64,000 nt of DNA from Pseudoips prasinana. Taxonomy: Eukaryota; Arthropoda; Insecta; Lepidoptera; Nolidae. Within the stretch, counting starts at the first letter, position 1. Each line of letters begins with the position of its first letter. Position numbers and translations under genes: made by a program. The stretch covers positions 19,212,330 to 19,276,329 of the forward strand of contig OX621245.1 in NCBI GenBank assembly GCA_951640165.1, in the 5' to 3' direction. The notes beneath the pieces are model-generated. The model ran no database searches. It was not told where the DNA came from and saw only the letters and a list, made by a program, of their open reading frames with translations. Below are positions 55,801 through 64,000 of the stretch, piece after piece.

Positions 55801-57898
55801 TAGGGGTCGCAATACCGGAGCTTTTCTCCAATACCGGTATTACCGGTATTAGGTCTAGGAGAATACCGGGATCCCGGTATTTCCGGTATTTTCGACATTT
55901 CGAGTTTTTTTTCCGTTAAAGTCATTAATTGATTATAATGGGTGTTATTTTTAGAGGTATAGAACTTTAAGTTGGAATTACTGTTCAAGATGGCGACCGA
56001 TTTAACAGCTGTCAAGTGATTTATTCTCAGTTTGGTTTGGCAATTCATTATGAATAGACTCACGCCTGAACAACGCTTGCAAATAGTGCAAGTGTATGTC
56101 GAAACACCATTACATCCAGAAAAACTGACTGTTTGGTGCGCTTTATGGGCTGGTGGAATCATTGGTCCGTACTTCTTCAAAAACGATGATGGCCAGAACG
56201 TTACAGTCAATGGTGATCGGTATAGAGCCATGATTACTAACTTTTTCATTCCTGAAACAACCATGATGTCCAGGAGCTGTGGTTCCAACAAGACGGCGCA
56301 ACATGTCACCCAGCTCGTGCCAAAATCGATTTATTGAAAGACACGTTTGGTGACCTCCTAATTTCACGTTTTGGACCTGTGAATTGGCCTCCAAGATCTT
56401 GTGATTTAACACCGTTAGACTACTTTCTGTGAGGCTATGTAAAGTCATTGGTCTATGCGGATAAGCCACAAACGCTTGACCATTTGGAAGACAACATTCG
56501 CCGTGTTATAGCCGACATACGGCTACAAATGTTGGAAAAAGTCATCGAAAATTGAACGTCCAGATTGGACTACATCCGAGCCAGCCGTGGCGGTCATATG
56601 CCAGAAATAATATTTTAAATGTAATGCTACAAGATTATCTTTCGGATAAATAAAATTCATGTCGATCGAATAATCCAACGTTGTTTTATTGCAATTTAAA
56701 GTTCTATACCTCTAAAAAATACACCCTTTAGTATAGTGAAATCTCTAATTTAAAAGGTATTATAATTTTAAGTATCACAACAATAAAAGAGTGTTTTAGA
56801 GAAAATCTAATTTTAATAATATAAAACGAGTATCTCCCTCAGTTCCACTTATCGAACTTGCAACATTACAAAGGTTAGGTACAATCTGGGGGTATGGCAG
56901 TGCCCCCGCCAAGTCGAGCGCGAAGCAACACTGCCGTAGCATCCTTATCTGGAACCATTTCGCCGCATTTTCAGGCCCCGGTTTGAGAACCTCTGGATGG
57001 GACTAGAACACTGAAATTTTCCTCATCTTGTAAGCTATAATCACACACTTGAAATCCAAAATTTTAAGTTGTTAGATCTTTTAATTCCAAAGCTAAGTGA
57101 AAGCAAAGTTACGCATTTTCGACACTGACACATGATCATCAAAATAGAACTGGTACTTCCCATTGACCTAGAGGAGCCTAGATCGCAGAAATTTGGTACA
57201 GAGTTAGAGTTTAACGCCCACATAGAGGGAAAACTGTCAAAACTGGGATCATGGAAGATCTGGGCTAACTAGTGACCCTGATGAGAAACCGTAAAAGCAC
57301 CCCCAAACTATTAGCGTTATCGACCGACTACCTTTGCAAAATTTATTCTGCATAGTGGGACTCTGTTTCTAATATGAACATAAAATGAAAATGTCCATAA
57401 CCCTACTATCTATCAGTAAAAATAATCAGCTTTGTGCAAAAAGAAGTGAAGTTCCACCAAAAACATTCTGTAAAAAAAATAGCCAACCTGCTTGTTTATC
57501 TCTACAAAGTCATGAAATCTCTAGACAAAGTTGAGCCAAGTCTAATGTTTCATACTGCAATTTCTTTATTTTTATATTTTATGTTATGTTAGGTTAGTTA
57601 GTATCCTTTCATTTTATAAATAAGAGACTCTTAACATAAAAAAGTGTTAAAACCATTACATTGAAAATTTATGTTGTGTTTGAACGTATTTCGGAACGGC
57701 GTAGTGATTGTGAACCCGGTTAGCTGTAGTAATATAATAATTCAATGAAACAATTTGGAGTACTTACTCGTTCGTTCGTTGTGTAATGAATACCGTAAAT
57801 CCCGGTATTCAAAAATTAAATACCGGTATTGTAATGGCTTCTTTTCGGTCCGGGATCCCGGTATTTTCGGTATCCGGGATCCCGGTTTGCGACCCCTA
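55801..57898. mobile_element. Non-autonomous hAT element with 8-bp target duplication
   Basis: Terminal inverted repeats TAGGGGTCGCAATACCGG.. and ..CCGGTTTGCGACCCCTA. The direct repeat ATAAGTTT is exact on both sides (55793-55800 and 57899-57906). An 8-bp duplication and CAGGGGTCG-like ends are typical of hAT transposons. Both subterminal regions are crowded with CCGGTATT and CCGGGATCCCGG motifs, likely transposase-binding sites. I see no hAT transposase (no BED finger or dimerisation block) in the 2.1 kb; the interior holds a nested Tc1/mariner relic and unidentified repeat sequence. Confidence 0.88.
55940..56726 (+). pseudogene. Decayed, internally deleted Tc1/mariner-type transposon
   Basis: The ends are imperfect inverted repeats (GGGTGTTATTTTTAGAGG.. 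and ..CCTCTAAAAAATACACCC). The reading starts MNRLTPEQRLQIVQVYVET, then jumps by deletion to HPEKLTVWCALWAGGIIGPYFF (normally past the first catalytic Asp region), continuing to VNGDRYRAMITNFF. A frameshift near 56255 follows. The next frame shows the FQQDG-type and WPPRSCDLTPLDYF blocks, interrupted by two in-frame TGA codons where Trp is expected. Inactive. Nested inside the hAT element. Confidence 0.8.
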
Positions 57899-57928
57899 AT
57901 AAGTTTACCTGTTGTTCCTTTATAATAT

Positions 57929-60900
57929 CATCATCATCATCATATCAGCCGAAAGACGTCCACTGCTGGACAAAGGCCTCCCCCAAGGATCTCCACAATA
58001 GCCGGTCCTGCGCTGCCCGCATCCAGCGGCTTCCCGCGACCCGCACAAGATCGTCGGTCCACCGTGTAGGAGGCCTGCCCACGCTGCGTCTTCCGGTTCG
58101 TGGTCGCCACTCGAGAACCTTTCTGCCCCATCGGCCGTCAGTTCTACGAGCTATGTGCCCTGCCCACTGCCACTTCAGTTTGGCAATTCTTTGGGCTATG
58201 TCGGCTACTTTAGTTCGCCTGCGGATCTCAGCATTTCTTATTCGATCTCGCAGGGAAACTCCAAGCATAGCCCTTTCCATTGCTCTTTGGGTGACCTTGA
58301 GCCACCTGATAAGGCCCATAGTGAGCGACCACGTCTCTGTTCCGTAAGTCATCACTGGCAACACACACTGGTCGAAGACTTTCGACTTGAGACACTGCGG
58401 TATTTGGGATGAGAAGATATTACGTAGCTTCCCGAACGCTGCCCAGCCGAGTTGGATTCTACGATTGACCTCTTTTTCGAAGTTGGACCTACCTAGTTGG
58501 ATGGTCTGTCCTCGGTAAATATAGTTCTCAACTACTTCGAGTGCAGAGTCTCCAACCTTAACTAGAGTGGGTGCAACATGGATGTTCGACATGATTTTCG
58601 TCTTATCCATGTTCATTTTCAGACCCACTTGTTGAGAGACTCTACTGAGGCCATCGAGCATTGTACCGAGGTCGTCAAGGGTCTCAGCCATGACTACTAT
58701 GTCGTCAGCAAATCTAAGGTGGGTGATGTACTCGCCATTGACATTGATGCCAAAGCCTTCCCAGTCCAGAAGCTTGAAAACATCTTCCAATGCAGCGGTG
58801 AACAGTTTCGGAGATATGACGTCTCCCTGTCTCACGCCTCGCTGCAATTGAATAGGTTTCGAGTTCTGGTCCTGAAGTCGGATTGACATGGTGGCGTTTT
58901 CGTACAAACACTTTAACACCTGGACATACCGATAGTCAATTTGGCACCTTTGAAGAGACCTCAGCACGGCCCATGTTTCGATAGAATCAAAGGCTTTCTC
59001 ATAGTCCACAAACGCTAAGCATAATGGCTGGTTATACTCCTCTGTCTTCTGTATAACTTGCCGCAGCGTATGTATGTGGTCTATGGTACTGTAGCCTTTT
59101 CGGAATCCGGCTTGTTCGGGAGGCTGGAAGTCGTCAAACCTTCGTGCGAGACGATTCGTAATGACTCTCGAAAACAACTTGTAAACATGGCTCAGCAGTG
59201 AGATGGGTCTGTAATTCTTCAATAGGGTTTTATCGCCCTTTTTGAAGAAAAGCACCACCACACTCCTGTGCCATGCTTTTGGCGTTTGACCTTCGAGTAT
59301 GACGGAGTTGAATAACTTCTGAAGGGCCCGTAGGATCGGTGTACCACCCGCCTTCAGAAGCTCAGCTGTAACTCCATCATCACCCGGCGCCTTGTTGTTT
59401 TTTAGTTGTTTGAGAGCCATTCTAATCTCGTACAGGCTGACGTCCGGGATATCTTGGGTGTAGTGTCGGGTTAGTCTTGCTCTTGGATCGGCATGACTAT
59501 TGACAGGCAGTCGCGTTGTCGTGTATAACTGTCCGTAGAACTTCTCGATCTCGCCTAGCAACTCTGGTTTTGACGTGACGATTCTACCATCCTCAGTCTT
59601 CAGCTTCGTCAGTTGGCTTTGCCCAATAGACAAATCTCTTGCGAACACTTTAGAGCCTCTATTCCGCTCGATGGCCTCTTTTATACTAATAGTATTAAAT
59701 TGGCGTGTGTCGCGAGTCAGAGACTTTGATATTTGTCTGTTGAGCTGCCTGTATCTGGCAGCATCACATGAGGATGTTAGAATCATTTTCCGCCTTTCTT
59801 CCATAAGCTGTAGGGTATGGTCGGAGATCTTTTTGGTTCCATTTGTACGGCGGGTTTTGTAGAAGTTAGACCCGGCCGCTTCCACGAACCTGTCGTGGTA
59901 TGTATCCACTTCTTCACAGTCTGCTAGGCATTCGAATCGGTTCTGAAGTTCGAGTTGAAAGGGTTCGGGGTTTTGGAGGTGGAACGGTATGGGACGGAGC
60001 GTAGACTTCATCAGTCGGGACCTCTCGAGTTTGACATTTAGGTTCAATGAGCCTCTGACCAGTCTGTGATCGCTCCCGGTCTTAACCGCATTGATCACAG
60101 AGACATCATTGAATACTTGTCTCCTCGTCGACAGGATGAAGTCTATCTCGTTTCTAGTTTTCCCATCGGGGCTCACCCAGGTCCATTTACGATGTGCCGG
60201 CTTCCTGAAGAAGGAATTCATCATAAAGAGACCCTCCTTCTCCATGAAGTCAGCCAACATCTGGCCTCGGGGGTTCCGATCCCCGGTTCCAAATTGCCCC
60301 ACTTTCAGCTCATCACCGATTCGTTTGCCCAGCTTCGCGTTGAAGTCCCCCATGACCACAGTGAAATAAGAGTTCGAGGTATGTATGGCTCTGGAAATGT
60401 CCTCATACATGACCTCGACTGCATCATCGGAGTATGTCGAAGTAGGTGCGTATACCTGTATAACCTTCAGCGAATACCGCCTGGTGATTCTGAGTATAAG
60501 GTACGCAACCCTCGTCGACACACTCTCGATTTTCACTACGTTGTTCACGAGGGACTTGTGGACTATGAACCCGACACCACCTTGGGATAGTTGGTCACCC
60601 TCCCGGTAATAGAGCAGGTTTCCGGATTTCAGTATTATCGAGTCCTCCCCCTCTCTTCGGACTTCAGATAATCCTACAATATCCCAATGTAACCTGCTCA
60701 GTTCTTCCTCCAGTTCGGTTATCTTCTCGTCGGACCGCAGTGTTCGTGTGTTAAACGTTGCCAGGGCCAGAGGTCGTCGTTTTTGGTAACGTGGAATCTG
60801 CCGGGGATTCTTAGCACCCCCTGCCCTGCCGTAACCACGGCTGTTACCACGGCTGGGAATAGCAGGGCTGCCGGGGACTGGGGGCCGCGGTTTAGTTGTG

Positions 60901-61095
60901 TCCATCATTTGAGGGGATTTGCCTTAATCGCCACGCTTGGCAGACGGGTTGGCGATCGCAGTAAGGTGAACATGGTACTCAGGAGAACGCTGCTGCCCGT
61001 TCTCTGGTGTATATATTTCCCTCGGGACGACTTTTACGTCCCCCCACGGGATGAGAGGGGGTGGTGATATTCTTAGGCCGTCACCACACAGCCAA
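57929..61095 (-). mobile_element. Full-length RTE LINE with 10-bp target duplication
   Basis: Minus strand. Flanked by exact TTTATAATAT copies (57919-57928 and 61096-61105). The 5' UTR begins TTGGCTGTGTGGTGACGG, one long ORF occupies 60908-57945, and the 3' end is a very short UTR with an (ATG)n tail (CATCATCATCATCATCAT on plus), as usual for RTE elements. The exact duplication, full length and open ORF indicate a very recent insertion. Confidence 0.95.
57945..60908 (-). CDS. RTE endonuclease-reverse transcriptase (intact)
   Basis: A 987-aa single ORF encoding the target-nicking and target-primed reverse transcription enzyme of an RTE retrotransposon. A Pro/Arg/Gly-rich N-terminal 45 residues precede the APE endonuclease: LALATFNTRTLRSDEKI, IVGLSEVRREGE (catalytic Glu), VYAPTSTY, VVMGDFNAKLG, NEIDFILSTRR, TGSDHRLVRG. 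The RT spans about residues 480-740: KAWHRSVVVLFFKKGDK, NYRPISLLSHVYKLFS, EQAGFRKGYSTIDHIHTL, CLAFVDYEKAFDSIE (catalytic Asp), GVRQGDVISPKLFTA and LRFADDIVVMA (catalytic Asp pair). A C-terminal tail with WAGHIARRTDGRWGRKVLEW and RWTDDLVRVAGSRW completes it. Such ORFs are often mislabelled in gene sets as craniofacial development protein 2-like. No frame damage; likely able to mobilise. Confidence 0.96.
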   Translation of the reverse strand: MMDTTKPRPPVPGSPAIPSRGNSRGYGRAGGAKNPRQIPRYQKRRPLALATFNTRTLRSDEKITELEEELSRLHWDIVGLSEVRREGEDSIILKSGNLLYYREGDQLSQGGVGFIVHKSLVNNVVKIESVSTRVAYLILRITRRYSLKVIQVYAPTSTYSDDAVEVMYEDISRAIHTSNSYFTVVMGDFNAKLGKRIGDELKVGQFGTGDRNPRGQMLADFMEKEGLFMMNSFFRKPAHRKWTWVSPDGKTRNEIDFILSTRRQVFNDVSVINAVKTGSDHRLVRGSLNLNVKLERSRLMKSTLRPIPFHLQNPEPFQLELQNRFECLADCEEVDTYHDRFVEAAGSNFYKTRRTNGTKKISDHTLQLMEERRKMILTSSCDAARYRQLNRQISKSLTRDTRQFNTISIKEAIERNRGSKVFARDLSIGQSQLTKLKTEDGRIVTSKPELLGEIEKFYGQLYTTTRLPVNSHADPRARLTRHYTQDIPDVSLYEIRMALKQLKNNKAPGDDGVTAELLKAGGTPILRALQKLFNSVILEGQTPKAWHRSVVVLFFKKGDKTLLKNYRPISLLSHVYKLFSRVITNRLARRFDDFQPPEQAGFRKGYSTIDHIHTLRQVIQKTEEYNQPLCLAFVDYEKAFDSIETWAVLRSLQRCQIDYRYVQVLKCLYENATMSIRLQDQNSKPIQLQRGVRQGDVISPKLFTAALEDVFKLLDWEGFGINVNGEYITHLRFADDIVVMAETLDDLGTMLDGLSRVSQQVGLKMNMDKTKIMSNIHVAPTLVKVGDSALEVVENYIYRGQTIQLGRSNFEKEVNRRIQLGWAAFGKLRNIFSSQIPQCLKSKVFDQCVLPVMTYGTETWSLTMGLIRWLKVTQRAMERAMLGVSLRDRIRNAEIRRRTKVADIAQRIAKLKWQWAGHIARRTDGRWGRKVLEWRPRTGRRSVGRPPTRWTDDLVRVAGSRWMRAAQDRLLWRSLGEAFVQQWTSFG

Positions 61096-61105
61096 TTTAT
61101 AATAT

Positions 61106-62990
61106 AACTAGCTGGTGCCCGCGACTTTGTCCGCGACAATTTTGAATGATTACCAATGTAACTACTTACTTCTAGCTTAATCTAAAAAATATAACTTTTA
61201 AAAGAAATAAGCAATATAAATTTAAGAAAACCTAACCTATAAATAACCTAGCTAAGAAATAAACTAAAGACTACTTTGCTACTGTTATTTAAAAAAAAGA
61301 GCCGATATCATAAACCCAAAAATATCAAAGAATACATATCAATTGTCCTTAAGTAAAGTCAGTAAGTCCAATAAAGTAATATAATAATCAACGATGCATT
61401 AATCACAAAGGTAACTCCCATTAGCTTAGGTTGCGACCACGGCATTGATAGGTCTAATATACATCACATTTTGTGAACGAATCCATAGCGTGATCTAAAA
61501 CGATGATTACACCATCTACTAACAAAAATATAAACTTGTAAAGTGGTAAAATTAAGATGTGGGCATATATTTTGGGTGAGATTTAGGGGATTATCTTTTG
61601 ATTCAGTTTTGGACTACCTTTTACTTCAAGCATTTATTTATTTTAACCGATATGTCAAATGAGTTCTGCGATCTGAAACGATATAAACACCATCTAGTTA
61701 CAAAATTGTGAACTTGTAGATCAGTAAAATTGAGATGATATTTTTTGGGTGCGATCATCTCGACACGAACAATTTATACTACGCTAACTCGAATTTTGGG
61801 TAAATTACTTTTTCATCCCAATTTTATTAAATTTACGTTTTCTTAATATGTTATAAAAATACTAAAAAAACGAAGTTACAAATCTTAACGCTAAATCTTT
61901 ACTTAGACGACAACAAACACGACATTTTAAGCAATAAGAAACGAATTTCTTAAGTTGGTGTAAATTTTTGGGGTTGACCTATTGAATCAGTTATGGATTA
62001 CCTTTTAACAACAAATTATTCCCTTGATTGCTTTATTTTTAACTGAAATACCAATTTTCATACAAACATCCCCTATTTGTCACCCTTCGTGGTAGAATTC
62101 TCGGAAACGTATACTTTTAATTTTTAACTGTAATGCTAAATACCAATTTTCATGCGTTTAACTTAAAACTTGTTGGCACTTTTTTCGTATAAATTACATC
62201 CCCAATTTTACGCCCTTGGGGGTGAATTTTCAAAAATCCTGAAATATATATTATAATTATTAACTGCAAGTCTATATACATGCCTTTAACATCAAAATTA
62301 AGGACTTTCATTTCATACAAGGTAACTACTGTCAAAATTCAAGTCCCTAACTCCAGCCGTTTAGACTGTGCGTTGATATGGCAGTCAGGCAGTATAAAAT
62401 TATATCCCCTATTTTCCGCCCTTGGGGGTGTAATTTCCAAAAATCCTGAAATAAATGCTATATATATTTAACATAAAGGCCAAATACTCATTTTCATGCG
62501 TTTAACTTCAAAAATATCGCATTTTTCATACAAACTTACATCCCCTATTTTATGACCTTCGGGGAGGAATTTTTAAAAATCCTGAAATATATATTTTTTA
62601 TTTTTAACTAAAAAGCCAAATGCTAATTTTCATGCGTTTAACTTAAAAATGGAAACTTTTTTCGTACAAACTTACATCCCCTATTTTTCGCCCTTGTGGG
62701 TGTACTTTCCAAAAATCCTGAAACACATATTTTTTATTTTTAACTGCAAGGCCAAATACCAACTTTCATGCCTCTAACTTCAAAAATGGAAAAGTTTCAT
62801 ACTAACTTGCCACCCCCGTTTTACCCCCTTAGGGGTTGAATTTCGAAAAATCCTTCCTTATTCCTTGTCTACATTATAAAGAAAACATCTGTACAAAATT
62901 TCAGCTTTCTAGGGCCAAGGGTTTGGGCTGGGCGTTGATGAGTCAGTCAGTCAGTCAGGACTTCTCTTTTTATTTATATAGATAATATTA
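61106..62990. repeat. Long CTAGCTG..CCGCG-type repeat with internal tandem units
   Basis: Begins ACTAGCTGGTGCCCGCGACT and ends in (GTCA)n plus TTTTTATTTATATAGATAAT. From about 62040 to 62870 a unit of roughly 120-140 bp recurs about six times, each with a CATCCCC..CGCCCTTGGGGGTG motif, AAAAATCCTGAAA, and CCAATTTTCATGCGTTTAAC. Noncoding. The RTE inserted immediately at its left edge. Confidence 0.8.
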
Positions 62991-64000
62991 TAATTTATAA
63001 TATAATAATAATATTTATAATATTAAGCAGCGTAAATCGATAATGAAGTAATCTTCACATTTAGAGTTAGAGGATCCCTTTAGGTCGTCGTAAATATAGC
63101 GCAACATAGTTATTTTGAAAAGACTTGCACGCCGTGCCCGGGGCGTTTCGCTTGGCGGAATATAATAATAGTCGTCGGGGCACCGCGGAATATCATCTCG
63201 GTACATTGTGAGAGGCAGGATGCTCATTAGATGAACGCCCCGGGCCCCGGCCGCGCACATTCCCGTTAGTGCCTACCTCCTGCTACACTCTACTGCTTGC
63301 TACTACTGTACTTCATATTCTAATTAGTTTCAATCTAGACACCCTTTTTTGTCAGTTAACCTTTTGCCAAAAGTTACAAAGTACCCTACTTTTTCCGTCC
63401 ACTGCATGCCAATAATATAAATGTAAGTACCCTTTTCAATGACGACGCCCTGATAAGACTGAACGAGCGGGTGAAACGGGAAGTGTTCATTTCAAAGTTA
63501 CGTCTTACGATAAAGTTTTAGTTTGGACCTATTAGGATGTACAGCTCAAAGATCTAATAGGATTTAACCTCTTTATGTTATCGCTTAAGTTGAATACGGT
63601 GTTAACATTATAATTATTACGATGACTTTAACTCAAGAGTGGAATAATGTCGGAGTGAGTTTGTGAACCCGATGTAATATTTTAATCTTATCATTCGAGT
63701 CAAGTTTCATGTCTCCCGAGGAAAGTTTGATCCGTGGTTCAAGTTTCACGACGAACGACGCGTTTACAACTGTGACTCTATTCATAATAAAAAGTGAAAG
63801 GCGCAATATGAGTGTGTTAGGTCTGAAAAAGTTGTAGGTTGTTTCTAATTTCTTTTAGATTCATCGGTACCTTACTATAATAAAATAGCGGTTAATTATT
63901 AAAGTATGGCGTTGTTCTCTGAAACAATCTCTTTCGCACAAGCTTCAGAGTGACTAAGCATCTTCAAAGTTAAGAAGGCTTGTTTGGCCGCTTCCGATAT
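62991..64000. other. No gene seen; local GC-rich patch
   Basis: 63115-63265 is markedly CpG-rich (GCCGTGCCCGGGGCG, GAACGCCCCGGGCCCCGGCCGCGC) in AT-rich surroundings and contains an 81-codon minus-strand frame without a recognisable domain. It could be a promoter or 5' exon of a gene beyond the window. Confidence 0.35.

Noticed and set aside
58155..60590. Several plus-strand frames of 60-174 codons across the RTE
   Set aside because: They are antisense to the intact RTE ORF and have no domains.
63015..63260. 81-codon minus-strand frame in a CpG-rich patch
   Set aside because: No recognisable domain and likely compositional; kept only as a possible regulatory patch.

Overview
The window is AT-rich, repeat-dense nuclear DNA from an insect, most likely a moth or butterfly (Lepidoptera). 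The basis is a spliced BTB/FLYWCH gene resembling mod(mdg4), CR1-like, RTE and mariner elements of types common in Lepidoptera, several tRNA-headed SINE families, and a repeat ending in CTAGCTG..CCCCGCGG. No prokaryotic gene organisation is present. The genus cannot be named from the sequence alone.

Host gene (about 2.36-9.1 kb, minus strand): one clear host gene, read from splice signals. Two exons (8734-8938 and 8482-8627) encode a BTB domain. A third (6587-7184) encodes an acidic linker with basic, nuclear-signal-like clusters. Its phase-1 donor fits two different terminal exons: 5891-6216, which carries a piggyBac-transposase-type cysteine-rich zinc domain, and 2376-2683, which carries a FLYWCH-type zinc finger. 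Each has its own AATAAA downstream. A common BTB stem with interchangeable DNA-binding tails is the mod(mdg4) design; the piggyBac-derived tail is the most interesting item in the window.

Mobile DNA: the rest is mostly transposons. (i) 19.6-25.2 kb: a near full-length CR1-like LINE with PHD/coiled-coil ORF1, endonuclease-RT ORF2, and an extra 160-codon frame with in-frame repeats bridging them. (ii) 51.7-54.6 kb: a 5'-truncated relative inserted into a MITE. (iii) 50.2-51.0 kb: a third, 3'-only copy. These three share a 3' UTR hairpin with compensatory changes. (iv) 13.5-14.9, 26.0-27.35, 31.5-32.2 and 37.2-39.3 kb: other LINE fragments. (v) 42.8-44.1 kb: an intact DD34D mariner. (vi) 55.8-57.9 kb: a non-autonomous hAT with 8-bp target duplication and a decayed Tc1/mariner element nested inside. 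(vii) 57.9-61.1 kb: a full-length RTE with an uninterrupted 987-aa ORF and a perfect 10-bp target duplication. (viii) SINEs, 5S-rRNA-like repeats, fold-back MITEs, a GC-rich TIR element with TAA-type target duplication, and short satellites.

The unassigned stretches (4.2-5.8, 9.9-11.6, 17-19.5, 32.9-37.1, 39.3-42.8, 46-49 and 63-64 kb) show no gene I can support. Unrecognised noncoding exons, enhancers or decayed repeats could be there.
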